DNA of 64,000 nt from Purpureocillium takamizusanense (lineage: Eukaryota; Ascomycota; Sordariomycetes; Hypocreales; Ophiocordycipitaceae), in assembly GCF_022605165.1 (NCBI RefSeq), contig NC_063072.1, forward strand, positions 1,426,001-1,490,000, in the 5' to 3' direction. The notes under the pieces were generated by a model. The model had not been told where the DNA came from and made no database searches. It worked only from the letters and a program-made list of their open reading frames with translations. The position numbers were made by a program, and so were the translations under genes. Shown one piece after another: positions 1 to 10,662 of this stretch. The first letter of the stretch is position 1; the number at the start of each line of letters is the position of its first letter.

Positions 1-2899
1 GAGAATCTAGAGCGTCTAGTCGGCGCCTGATCCATGGCCGACCGTCTGCGCCAGCTTAGGTTCCCCAAGGGAGTGGCCACGGACACTGCCATGATAGTAG
101 ACGTCCGCGATTTAAGGCCCAAGACTTTCGAATGGGGGGCCAACGATCCAGCCACTCCATCCAACATGCCGGTGATGGACGCTCGCGAGCTGGCACGGTC
201 CGAGTCGCTCCCGTCGTCCTCTTTGAGACGCCCGCCCACCGAGGCGAGGAGCTTGATCATCGCGTGCATCCTCTCTGTATTATCTCGGCTGGAGTAGAAC
301 CTTGGGATGCTCCTCGAACCGGCGGTTTCGTGCAGCTCGCGAACAAGCTGCTTGGACGGCGGCGAGCTTTCGAAATGTGCTCGCACATACTCTATGAGAC
401 CACACCGCACAGCAAACACCAAAAAGTCATCCGTCAACTTGCCCTTGTATAGGATGCTAGCCCAGTGATGGTCAGCCGAAGCCCAGTACTGCTGGATGAG
501 ACAGGATCCCTTGTCATCCAGGTTGCTGGCGAGGGTGGCAGCCGTGCGGTCCAAGACGCTCAAATAACAGACGTGAAGCGTCACGTCGTGATCAGCGAGG
601 TGAAGTAATGGTTCAATGCATCTCGAGATGGCCGGGACAAACGTGACTGCGGACAGCCCTGTAGGCGTGAGGTTCTTCAAGTGAGCCAAATGCGCCTTGA
701 ATAGAGCTGCGTGCGGGTCGAAGCTGTTGTCACAAGCCTCCATGATCAAAGTCCAAATCCGCGGGATAGAGAGAAAGTCCTCGACAGTGCGATGCAGATA
801 GTCTATCTCAGCTGCAGCGAGCATCGGGCCGTTCTCCAGCGGGATTTCCATAACAGCCCTGGCGGGGCGTCCAGCCAAATCCGGCTGCAGTTCATCACAA
901 GCCTTGCCAGGGCTGGCATGTTCCTCGGTCTTTTGCTCGCTCTCTTGGTCATGAGAGGACGGGGTTTCGGAAAGCGGGCCGACTTCAAGTAGTCCTTTGC
1001 ATCTGCTCACTAACCGCCGCTTCATCGTGACAGCTCGATACCATACCTCCTTTGAATCGATGGGAGCCACCGGGCGGTTCAATGCCCAGTCAGCATCGTC
1101 ACTGTCAGCAAACGACATGGTGAGAACCGACGGCTTCCGCTCTGACGCTTTGACCATGCGGAATAGGTGTGCCGCATCTCGGAAATGGCGCCCTTCAAGT
1201 CCATGTAGCATCTTCGTGAAGAGGTCGTCCAGCTCCGCTGGGAGCCCATCGAGCCTCTCCTGCAGTTCCGACGGCCTGTCCCCCTGCTCGAGCCCATCGA
1301 TGAGGGACCGCACGACAAGCACAACCCAGAGAAAAACCCCAGAGGCTTTCTCCGTGATGTTTTGAATAAGGTTTGAGGCATAGTCCGGATTGTACTCTTG
1401 CAGCTCTTGAAAAGCAGTATTGGTCGTCAGATTCTGCTCCGCATACAGTGCGATATCGTCATGCGTCCTGTGCTGGAGCATTAAGTTGGGCGCCTGCCTG
1501 AACTCATCTTCGAACACGTTCCACGGCCTGCTCGAAACGCAGATCTTCACATTAGGGTATGAAGATAGGTTCCGGATCAGGGAGATCAACCTGGACGAGT
1601 TGCCGACATATTCGTCCAGCCCGTCGATGAAAAACGCGTATCTAACATGTGACTCGGCTTCTTCCTCGACGAGAAGACGCAACCCCTGCACGAGTTGCTC
1701 CCATGGAAGCGGAGAATCTCTCACACCTGGGGCAGCAAGACTGAAGGCGCTCCACTTGTTAGACACGACAGACGTGACGCTCATGGCCAAACGCTGTGAC
1801 AAAGCCTGGTGTAGAAGAGATCTGAAGAGCCCTTCGTGAGACGTCTGCAACTCCGTACCTGCATGCCAAAAGTAAAAGCCAGCGATGACGAGGCCGCCGC
1901 AGGAGCCTGCCCACGCCTTAAGGAGCTCTGCGGTGCGAGGCTCGTGATATAGCATCTTCATAAGCGTTGACTTCCCGGATCCAGGTTTCCCAGTGATCCA
2001 GTAGACACTATCGCCAGACTCGAGCCACTGCTTGAAGCTGCTCCACGGCCGCTCCGCTGCTTCACAGTCCTCGGGGTCTGAGTATATCCAATCAAATGTG
2101 CTGTTGAATGCCTCCGGAATGCGAGCCTCGCGGGCCAGCCTCTCCGGATACTGCAGCCGCTCCAGGAGGGTAGACTGCAGCGTCTGCACAACTGGAGCCT
2201 CGGCCCATGGCTGAATCCCAGTCCAGGTGCGGTCCTCGAGGCCCTTGATGGCACGCCAGGTGCTCTGCTCCACGGCTTGAGAAAGATTGCGCTCCATTGT
2301 CTTGAGGTTTTCGTTTTGCTGGTCCGCCCAGCCCTGGAGCGTCTGAGTCTCGTTCCAAGGCAGCGGTGAGACGACGCCATGTCTGGCGCCGCTGTGCAAG
2401 TCTTCCCTGTCGCCGGTGTTAGAGTGTTAAGCATCTTCGCTTAGATGGCAACCTACAAAATGCTTGCCAATATGGCGTTTGTAAGCGAGTCTCTCTTGTT
2501 CACGAGCTGTTGCTCAAGGGCTTCGACATCGTCGCGTCGCCACAGCGTAGAGAGAGCTGCGCGAACCGCCGACACAGCAGTTTTCTTTTTTCCATCGAGG
2601 CCCAATTCTTTTAACAACTTGACCAGCTGTTCGGCAACCCTGTTTGTTTCGGTACATAGCGAGAGGATGGACTGCTCGAGGTCGGTGAGTGCTCGAAGGG
2701 AGCTCTCCTTGTGCAAAGCCACGACCAGGCTGCGTGCCAACTGCCTCAGATGTTGAGCGTCGAATAGCTTGTCCCGGAACTCGTCAATGGTGCCATCCTC
2801 TGACCTGCTGAGCTCCTTGAAGATCGAGAGAGTGCGGGCGCCGAATTCGACCACCTGAATGGCGCTGCCAGCCACACGCAACGTCGAAATGGCCTCCAT
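1..2899 (-). CDS. NACHT-domain NLR (STAND) protein, 3' end outside window
   Basis: Exons 2899-2457 and 2406-1, with a 50-nt intron (donor GTAGGT, acceptor CAG). The frame stays open to base 1, so about 949 residues are visible and the C-terminus is missing. The first ~148 residues are helical and resemble the HeLo-like/SesA-type N-terminal domains of fungal NLRs. A Walker A motif (GKPGSGKST) lies near residue 290 and a Walker B (FFIDGLDEY) near 410, followed by the VSSRPW sensor. A YLHRTVEDF motif near 685 is typical of fungal NACHT proteins of the DUF7791 type. Such proteins are NTP-driven signalling switches used in heterokaryon incompatibility and perhaps innate immunity. The C-terminal sensor repeats, which would indicate specificity, lie to the left of the window. 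No frameshift was found in the segments I translated. The family call is firm; the N-terminal domain subtype is an inference. Confidence 0.9.
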
Positions 2900-3691
2900 G
2901 ATCGAGCACGATGGTCAGGAGGGATTGCTCGCTCGCCCACTCGAACTGAGAAGCAGCCGATGTGGGAAGTTTGGTGCTGCCACGTGAGGCGGCCAAGTTT
3001 GGTCGGCCACGGCTGAGCCGCCGGGGCTGACGTACATGAAAACCGTGGCCATGGCACGGCTGTCGATCTTGGCCCCCATCGAGTCCTATGTGCACTTGGG
3101 CGTCGACGGCTCGATGGAAGTGCAGTTGGAGATGGACACGGCAGCGCTTACAAGAGCCGCAACGTCGGGTCGCTCCACTGGGCTGGGTGCTCTGGGCAGT
3201 CCCTTATACGTTAGTAGCCCCCGGGGGGAAGGTTCAGGGGACCATTGTAGGTGGACGGCTCCTGCCCCACCAAGCGCGTCCGGCATCACCCCCTTATCGG
3301 AGCTTCTTCTGGTCCTATCGGTCCGGCAGGCAGCCCTACGCCGTGGTGGGGCCCTTGAAGGGCTCGTCACAGTGGGCGCTCCCATCGCTGCAAGTTGTCC
3401 TCTTTGCCCTGAGGTGGCCGAACTTCTCGCAAGCCTCCGTCCAGCTCCCCGTCCGAGTCCACCGTTGAGGCCACATCGACCGTTCAACGCTGGCGCCAAG
3501 CCCGTGCAGAAACATAGCTCTGGGCACGCCCAATTCATTCCTTTCTTTTTCCAGTTCCATCTCTTCTCTCCCTTCTTGTACATCATATTTGGACTTGCGT
3601 GAGCGGCAGCTCTTGCCATACATCTCCCTCCCTCCGCGCGCTGCGACCTGGATGCACCGCCTGCTCGGAGCGCATGCGCACGACTAATACC
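2900..3691. other. divergent intergenic region between NLR and LHS1
   Basis: This 792-bp gap separates two genes pointing away from each other and should hold both promoters. A CACGTG palindrome lies near 2980 and a CT-rich tract near 3540-3590, just before the LHS1 start. A plus-strand reading frame from 3036 to about 3190 has coding-like third-position GC, but I cannot attach it to a gene; it is described in the findings. Confidence 0.5.
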
Positions 3692-6600
3692 ATGTTCACA
3701 TCACGACGGCCGTCGCCGTTAATGGTGCTCCTCGGAGCCCTCTTTTTCTTCTCCGCTAATGTCTTCGCCGCTGCCGCGGTGCTCGGCGTTGACCTCGGCA
3801 CCGAATACATCAAAGCGACGCTGGTGAAGCCCGGCATCCCTCTCGAAATCGTCCTTACAAAAGACTCGCGACGCAAGGAGACGTCGGCCGTCGCCCTCAA
3901 GCCTTCCGGCTCCGCTCCCAAAGATGGCCACTTCCCTGAGCGACTCTATGGCACCGATGCCATGGCCATCGCCGCCCGATTTCCCGGCGAGGTCTACCCC
4001 AACCTCAAGACCCTGCTCGGCCTCCCCGTGGACGACGCCGCCGTCAAAGAATATGCCGCAAGGCACCCTGCGCTGCAACTCCAGGCTCACAGTCGGGGCA
4101 CAGCCGCCTTCAAGAGCAACACATTGACTGCCAAGGAGGATGCCTGGCTCGTCGAGGAGCTCCTGGCCATGGAGTTGCAAAATGTGCAGAAGAACGCAGA
4201 GGCCGCCGCTGGGGACGGCTCGTCAGTGCGCTCCATTGTCCTCACTGTTCCGACATTCTACACTATCGAGGAGAAGCGTGCCGTGCAGACTGCGGCGGAG
4301 CTCGCTGGGCTGAAGGTCCTGAGCCTTGTTAGCGACGGCCTCGCCGTCGGCCTGAACTACGCGACGAGCCGACAATTCCCCAACATCAACGACGGCGCTA
4401 AGCCCGAGTACCACATGGTCTTTGACATGGGCGCTGGTTCCACGAGCGCCACTGTCATGCGTTTCCAGAGCCGCACTGTCAAGGACATTGGCAAGTTCAA
4501 CAAGACGGTTCAGGAGGTGCAAGTACTCGGCAGCGGCTGGGACCGCACCCTCGGCGGCGACTCTCTCAATTACCTGATCATGGATGACATGGTTTCGCAG
4601 TTTGTTGAGTCCAAGGGAGCCCAGAAGGCGTCAATCACCGCCGCCTCGGTCAAGTCGCACGGCAGGGCCATGGCCAAGCTTGCCAAGGAGGCTGAGCGTG
4701 CGCGACACGTTCTCAGCGCCAACCAGAACACGCAAGTAAGCTTCGAAGGCCTTTACGACGACGTCGACTTCAAGTATAAGATCACCAGGGCCGAATTTGA
4801 AGCTATGGCCAAAGGCTACGGAGATCGTGTCGCGGCAGCCATCAACGACGCTATCAAGATGTCGGGGATTGAGGTTGCCGACTTGACATCGGTAATTCTC
4901 CACGGCGGTGCCACGCGGACTCCTTTCGTCCAGAAGGCTCTTGAGAAGATTGTCAACTCGGCAGAGAAGCTCCGATCCAATGTAAATGCCGACGAGGCCG
5001 CCGTCTTTGGTGCCGGCTTCCGTGCCGCCGAATTGAGCCCCAGCTTCCGCGTCAAGGAGATCAGGATCACCGAAGGTCCCATGTATCCCGCCGGCCTGAA
5101 GTGGACGGCAAGCAGCGGCAAGGCGCAGCGACAGCGTTTGTGGACCGCGTCGTCTCCCTTGGGCGGTCCCACCAAGGAGATGACTTTCACCGAAAAGAAC
5201 GACTTTGCCATTGCATTTTTCCAGCAAGTCGGCGATGTAGATCGTGAGACCAAATCCATGACGACCAAGAACCTGACTGCAACAATTGCCGCCATGAAGG
5301 AGAAATATCCCACCTGCGATGAGGCAGAACTGGCCTTCAAGGTCGCCGTTAAGCTCAGCTCAGAAAACGGGGAAGTCCAGGTCGTCAAGGCTGCTGTGGA
5401 ATGCGAGGCCGAAGTTTCGGAAAACGACGGCTTCGTCGGCGGCGTGAAGAACCTCTTTGGCTTTGGCAAGAAGGATCAAAAGGCCCTCAAGGATGAAGGC
5501 GATAAGTCTTCGGAGGGGTCAGAAGAGACTTTCAAGGAAGAAGCTGGGACGTCTACCACCTCTTCTGCGGCGGAGACTAGCGAGACGCCCGCGACGTCTG
5601 GAACGGAGACCAAGGCCAGCGAGCCCAGCGAAGAAGCCAAGCCCGAAGTCAAGAAGAAGCAGATCGTCTCTATCCCGGTCGATCTTACCCTCGAGAAGGC
5701 CGGCGTGCCCATTCTCACCAAATCTGAGTTGACCAGGGCCAAGGATAGGCTCAAGTCCTTCGCGGCGTCCGATAAGGCCCGAGTGCAGAGAGAGGAGGCC
5801 CTCAATCAGCTGGAAGGATACACCTACAAGATCCGGGATCTTCTCGAAGCCGAGGTGTTCAACTCGATGTCGACAGAGGCCGAGCGAACAAAGCTCGCGG
5901 AAATGGCCAGCGCAACTAGCGATTGGCTATACGAAGACGGCGCCGAGGCCACCAAGGAGGTTCTCAGAGAGAAGCTCAAGGCACTCCAAGAAATCGTGGA
6001 GCCCATCCAAACCAGGATTGATGAGTCTGTCAAGCGACCAGAGCTAGTCTCATCCCTCAAGAGCGCCCTGAACCAGACCAACCACTGGCTCAGCGATATC
6101 CGCAAGCAAATTTCGGACTACGAGGAGAAGGTCGCAGCCGCTTCGGCGGCAGGCTCATCTACCACGTCTAGTGCACCGGCCGAGTCGGCCACGGGCGAAT
6201 TTGATGGTCTTGAGGACGATGACCCCAAGGCGAAGAAGGGCGACAAGGCAGAGGAGACCAAGGAGGCGGGCCCAGAGGCACCACTGTACAAGACGGAGGA
6301 TCTTGAGGACATCGACACCCTCTGCAAGTCGATCGTGGAGTGGCTCGGCGAGATGGAGGCCAAGCAAGATGCACTGCCGGCGACAGCCAATCCCGTGCTT
6401 CTGTCGAAGGACATCTTGGACAAGCGCCAGAAGCTCGACAAGGCAGGCATGGACCTCGCGGTGAAAGCTATGAGAAGCAGTTTTGGCAGCAAGGGCAAAA
6501 AGACCAAGGGAAGCAAGGGCACCGGTGGCAAGAAGAAGAGCAAGACAAAGAGCGCCGACGATCCGGTCAACACAATCAAGTTCGGCGACGGCAGCGGGAA

Positions 6601-6721
6601 GCTCACAGATGAGCAGCTGCAGGAGATGATGGACAAGATCAAGAAGATGGAGGAGGCCAAGGAAAAGGAAGCCAAGGCAGGGAAGAAGGGCGAGGCGAAG
6701 CCAGAGCACGATGAACTGTAA
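3692..6721 (+). CDS. LHS1: ER lumenal Hsp70/Hsp110-family chaperone LHS1 (GRP170-like)
   Basis: Single exon, 1009 residues. I chose the ATG at 3692 because it gives a clean signal peptide (basic start, then a hydrophobic core around residues 11-28); an in-frame ATG at 3674 would add six residues. The mature protein opens with the Hsp70 phosphate-1 motif (GVDLGTEY), and further ATPase-lobe motifs follow (DMGAGSTSA, then LHGGATRTP). A long acidic, low-complexity linker and a helical C-terminal domain rich in Lys and Glu match Lhs1/GRP170 architecture. The protein ends in HDEL, the fungal ER retrieval signal. Lhs1 acts in the ER lumen as nucleotide exchange factor and co-chaperone of Kar2/BiP during import and folding. 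The length is slightly above that of yeast Lhs1 (about 880), mostly from the linker and tail. Identification is confident. Confidence 0.95.
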   Translation: MFTSRRPSPLMVLLGALFFFSANVFAAAAVLGVDLGTEYIKATLVKPGIPLEIVLTKDSRRKETSAVALKPSGSAPKDGHFPERLYGTDAMAIAARFPGEVYPNLKTLLGLPVDDAAVKEYAARHPALQLQAHSRGTAAFKSNTLTAKEDAWLVEELLAMELQNVQKNAEAAAGDGSSVRSIVLTVPTFYTIEEKRAVQTAAELAGLKVLSLVSDGLAVGLNYATSRQFPNINDGAKPEYHMVFDMGAGSTSATVMRFQSRTVKDIGKFNKTVQEVQVLGSGWDRTLGGDSLNYLIMDDMVSQFVESKGAQKASITAASVKSHGRAMAKLAKEAERARHVLSANQNTQVSFEGLYDDVDFKYKITRAEFEAMAKGYGDRVAAAINDAIKMSGIEVADLTSVILHGGATRTPFVQKALEKIVNSAEKLRSNVNADEAAVFGAGFRAAELSPSFRVKEIRITEGPMYPAGLKWTASSGKAQRQRLWTASSPLGGPTKEMTFTEKNDFAIAFFQQVGDVDRETKSMTTKNLTATIAAMKEKYPTCDEAELAFKVAVKLSSENGEVQVVKAAVECEAEVSENDGFVGGVKNLFGFGKKDQKALKDEGDKSSEGSEETFKEEAGTSTTSSAAETSETPATSGTETKASEPSEEAKPEVKKKQIVSIPVDLTLEKAGVPILTKSELTRAKDRLKSFAASDKARVQREEALNQLEGYTYKIRDLLEAEVFNSMSTEAERTKLAEMASATSDWLYEDGAEATKEVLREKLKALQEIVEPIQTRIDESVKRPELVSSLKSALNQTNHWLSDIRKQISDYEEKVAAASAAGSSTTSSAPAESATGEFDGLEDDDPKAKKGDKAEETKEAGPEAPLYKTEDLEDIDTLCKSIVEWLGEMEAKQDALPATANPVLLSKDILDKRQKLDKAGMDLAVKAMRSSFGSKGKKTKGSKGTGGKKKSKTKSADDPVNTIKFGDGSGKLTDEQLQEMMDKIKKMEEAKEKEAKAGKKGEAKPEHDEL

Positions 6722-7603
6722 CATTGATTTGGGCCATATAGAGCGTTTTCGAAACAAACACATGATGAGTGTTTTGTACGATGATGGGGTTGGCAAGCGT
6801 GATTTGGCTCCGCGGCGTTGGCTACAATTTGGTGTAAAATTGAACGAATCGGACATGCTGTTCTCTGGAGCTGATGCCAAGCATGCTGTGCCGTCGGCAG
6901 TACATTTGGCCCTCCAGCTCGTGGCCAAAGGGCCATTTCAGGACAATAGTATCAAAGGCTACATGCTGGCTGCCCTCGCTTGCATCACGCCCCAGGATAT
7001 CAAATACCTACTATGAAACGTGACTCTGGGGCGGTGGGCTGCACGATTTCGGGTCGTTCCTGGCAGGACGTCTGTTGTGCGAGCTGAGCTCGCGATTCGG
7101 GGCAGCAGATCCCGACCCCTTTGACCTACGCGCATCAACGTGGTGCCATGACGCCGTGATGTGAGGTAGCCAGCCAGCACGCAGAGTGCCGGGTGTCACT
7201 ACTAATCGAGGAGGCTGACAGCTGGCTGAGAGAAAAGCTGCGCTACTATCTGCGTCTGCGCAGGTCAAGGAGGTCGTTACCTGTGTCAAGTTAGGTGTTC
7301 TGAACAGCAGGCCTGGTGGCCGCCCGCAGCTGGTCGCGACTGTCATCTCGCACCTTCCTCGTCCGATGTGCCCAGGTGGCAGGGCTTTCTCACCCACCGC
7401 ACACCAGGGCCAAACATGTCGTCTACCTCCTTAAGTTGTTACTTTTCCGCCAAGCCGCGCCTCGCCTCGCCTCCGCCTTCGACCCTGCTTTCAAGGAAAC
7501 CAAGCCACGAGGCCTTCCCACGATATCCACGTCCTCACATTCGTTTTCGACCCTGTTTGCCATCAACCAGCACTCGTTTGGTTTTGACTCGTTACCGTCC
7601 GTC
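6722..7603. other. intergenic region
   Basis: This 882-bp stretch holds the LHS1 3' end and the aspartic protease promoter. A pyrimidine-rich run around 7440-7580 looks like a fungal promoter or 5' UTR. I see no gene in either strand. Confidence 0.5.
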
Positions 7604-9002
7604 ATGCGCATCGCCATGTACATCTTCGCCGTGTTTGTCGCCGCGCTGTGCGTCTCTCTCGCCGCGGGGGAGAACGCTTTCTCGCTCGAGGTGACTCAGA
7701 AACAAGCCGGCGAGAGTGACTATCTCACGGCCTGGGCCGCCGCGCATCGCAAGTGGGGGAAGGGCGTCCCCAAGGGCGCCGCCGAGATGCTCTCTCTCGC
7801 TGATGGGGGCGGTAAGTTTTGGAACCATGGTGCGCTTCGTGGCTGCCGATGCTGATGTTCGTGGTCAGAGAGTCGCGTCGATGCTCTGCCCTTGGTCCAT
7901 GACAAAGCGTACGTTGCCGAGATCGAGGTCGGAACTCCGCCGCAGAAGGTCAAGGTGCTTCTCGATACCGGCTCATCGGATGTGTGAGTTGCCAAAGCCT
8001 GTCCGACTCTTTCCCCCATGCGACAACGTACTGAACTTTGTCAAGCTGGGTCCAGTCCACAGACACCAATTACCGCGTCAACAAGCAAGGGCCGTACGCT
8101 CCGAGATACAACCCCAAGATCTCTAACACGTCGCATGTTATCAAGGATGCCATGTGGAATATCGAATACGGTGAGTATGCATTGCGCTCCGAGCTGCGTG
8201 TGTCCATCTAACGTGTTCAACAGCGGACGCCAGCAACGCTGTCGGCATCGTCTATAAGGACACTCTCCGCATGGGCGACTTCGCCATCAAAGATGCAATC
8301 ATCCAGTCTGCCTCGATTGTTTCAGACAGCTTCGAGAAGGAAACAGGTTTCAGTGGCATCATGGGCCTGGCCAAGCTGCTGGACAACAACATCCAGCCAC
8401 CTCAGCCATCATTCCTCTCAGTCCTCCAGAAGCAGCTCAAGGCGCCTGTTTTCACGGTCGATGTTCGCAAGAACGCAACGAGCCGATTCGACTTTGGTCG
8501 CGTGGACCAGACTCTCGCCTCGGATAACATCACCTGGCTGGACACCGACCCGACGAGCCCCATGTGGAGCGTCGAGTTCGACCTCACCGCTTGGACTGGC
8601 AACGACTTCTGGTTGGCCCATAAATTTCAGGCTATCATCGATACGGGGACGTCGCTCATGTTCCTCCCGGAGCCGCTAGCCAGCATGTATTGGGAGAAGA
8701 TACCCGGCGTGGACAGCTCGGCCGGCTCATATCGATTTCCCTGCAACTTGACGGATAGCCTTCCCGACCTGCTGCTGAAGCTTCCCGGCACCGAGCACGT
8801 ACTCGTCATCCCGGGCCAGTATCTCAACTATGGAGCGGCCGGCGGCGAGAAGAACCTGTGCTGGGGAGGCATGCAGAGTGCCGGCCAGCTGGACGGCGTC
8901 ATCATCATGGGCGACGTGATGCTCAAGGCCTTGTTCGTCGCCTTTGACGTGGAGAAGGGCCGCGTGGGTTTCGCCAACAAGGTTCTGCATGATGTGAAGT
9001 AG
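7604..9002 (+). CDS. secreted pepsin-like aspartic protease (A1 family)
   Basis: Four exons: 7604-7811, 7869-7983, 8046-8170 and 8224-9002, giving 408 residues. Every junction keeps frame. A signal peptide covers roughly residues 1-22, followed by a short propeptide. Both catalytic motifs are present: DTGSSD with Asp near residue 102 and DTGTS with Asp near residue 289. The flap region follows the third intron (IEYADAS), where pepsin has its Tyr flap. Cysteines near the C-terminal half could form the usual lobe disulfide. The protein should be an endopeptidase acting at acidic pH outside the cell or in the vacuole. There is no GPI-type hydrophobic tail, so it is probably released. Yapsins and vacuolar proteinase A are less likely because the protein lacks the former's long Ser/Thr tail. 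The exact substrate is unknown. Confidence 0.92.
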
Positions 9003-9629
9003 GTGCTTTCCATGCTCAAGGGGAGGAGATTGGCGGTAAAGGTGGAATAAGAAATCGCCATGTATTATTGTGGTTCTGACAAAGGAGGCGTAGGCGGCGG
9101 CAGTTGGTGGCTGCTGAATGCAGTAGGGTGTTTGACTGAGTGCTGGCCTGTGACGACGTCTTGCACCTGTGTTGTCAGATACGGCCGGTCGACTGCCGTT
9201 CTCGCAGCACCGACGACCTAGCAGGCGTAGGCAGAAACAGCAACCAAATGTAAACGCCAGTAATTTGAAAACATGTCCCGTCTCAGACACGTGACAAGGA
9301 CATGCACGGTAGTAGTGGACAAACATCGAGCCCTTGGCGTCATTCCGGTATGATATATACAAGTCAGAACTCTGCGAACTCCTGCGCCATCATCATGACC
9401 TGGGCCGGAGGCAAAATGTGCAGCCAAACAGCACACGATGGACTCGATACTGCGACCATGCCACCACCCGTGATGCGGCCTCGAGGCTCCAAATAAGACG
9501 TCCGATCCAGCAGTCACACGATTCCGTTCCAAAGGCTTTCAACCCCAGCCCTCCCTGGCATCACATCGACAACAAAAATATGAAACGGTCTTGTCCCAGC
9601 CCTCGCGCTCGGATATTATAAGAGTTGTA

Positions 9630-9968
9630 TCATCGAAGAGGTTCCTGCCAGGTGGGCCGGCGTCGCCAAATGTAAAGCCAGCAAGTCAACACCAAAAATG
9701 CGGCCTGGAATGCAGCGCGCGTCGCCTCATTGTGCTGCTCTGCGAGCCCGTACTTCGAAAGGAGAAGTAAATCAAGTCCTTGGGGTGTCTGCCGAACGCC
9801 GGGAAAACAGTGTCTAACGCGAGAGGAGGCAACGAAGGAACGCTTGAGGACGTCGAGCAACCCTGCCGAGTCGTTTGATATGCGAGGTAGCGACTGGATG
9901 TGATTACTGCATTCGGAGGAACAGAATCGATCCAAAGGAAAGTTGCTACTCCAGTGATGGGCGCTCAT
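9630..9968 (-). CDS. possible small tail-anchored protein (112 aa), doubtful
   Basis: An ATG-started frame of 112 codons lies 62 nt downstream of the stop of the coiled-coil gene and on the same strand, so it could simply be that gene's 3' UTR. Its C-terminal end carries a hydrophobic stretch of about 17 residues (AAFQAAFLVLTCWLYIW) followed by RRRP, which has the shape of a tail anchor. Third-position GC is moderate. No family is recognised. The rest of the 9003-10030 interval shows nothing else convincing. Confidence 0.25.
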   Translation of the reverse strand: MSAHHWSSNFPLDRFCSSECSNHIQSLPRISNDSAGLLDVLKRSFVASSRVRHCFPGVRQTPQGLDLLLLSKYGLAEQHNEATRAAFQAAFLVLTCWLYIWRRRPTWQEPLR

Positions 9969-10030
9969 GTTGTGACCAGAGCCCGATCAGTACTCGACAT
10001 TGCCGTCTAGATGCAGACAGGGTGACAAAG

Positions 10031-10662
10031 TCAGCGGGAGGTGTGATCCAATTCATCGCAGGTCACGATGTGATATTCACCTTCGCTGGCCCCAGGTGTC
10101 GGGGGCATATTGCCTGAGCTTGGAGCTTGCTGGGTCGCGCGGGCCGTGCCAGGGCGGGACCGCTGCTTACTGTCGTCCTTGGCGACCGCCTCTGTCCTCT
10201 GCTGGGACGATGATTGATTGGTGTTGACTTGGATGCCAGTACGAGCGCCCTGGTTTCGGCGGAGACGGTCCTCCATTTCGCGAATGCGAGCTTCGAGGTC
10301 GGCGAGCTCCTGATTGTTCTTGCCGACATTTTGCCTCCTGCGTACAGGCCAGTCAGCGGGGAGGAAGCTCGATCCAGCGTGGCAGGCATGCAGGACGTGC
10401 AGTGCTGTGCAGGTTGACACGAACCTTTCATCAACCTGCTGGTCCAGATCCGTCAAAGAATTCTCAATGCGGAAGATGTCCATGAGCTCCTGTGAAAAGG
10501 AACGAGCAATGGTGCTGGAAGACGGAGGGTTAGCGCATGGCTGGCTGTCATGGCAGCGACGAGAGAGGGGAGTCAACGGCGTCGAGACGGAGTTGGGACG
10601 ACTCACGACTGTGGACGACGGCCGTTAGGCTGCCAGTCGCGGTCGAGCTCTGCGTCGGTCAT
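10031..10662 (-). CDS. small coiled-coil protein of unknown function
   Basis: Three exons rebuilt from splice signals: 10662-10607, 10514-10425 and 10337-10031, giving 150 residues. Donors are GTGAGT and GTTCGT, acceptors are CAG. The protein starts MTDAELDRDWQ, then has a helical segment (QELMDIFRIENSLTDLDQQ) and a heptad-like coiled coil (ELADLEARIREMEDRLRRN) across the second splice junction. The C-terminal half is polar and disordered, rich in Gln, Ser and Pro. There is no signal peptide or membrane segment, so it is probably cytosolic or nuclear. The splice junctions fall in phase and the codon choice is GC-rich, which supports a real gene. I do not recognise the family; a subunit or adaptor role through the coiled coil is only a guess. 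Confidence 0.7.

Noticed and set aside
3086..3619. Overlapping frames on both strands before LHS1
   Set aside because: Most are shadows; only the short segment from 3036 was kept as a finding.
6118..6936. Minus-strand open frames of 272 and 257 codons over the LHS1 3' end
   Set aside because: They mirror the Lys/Glu-rich coding sequence of LHS1, lack domains, and the plus-strand protein is unambiguous through its HDEL end.
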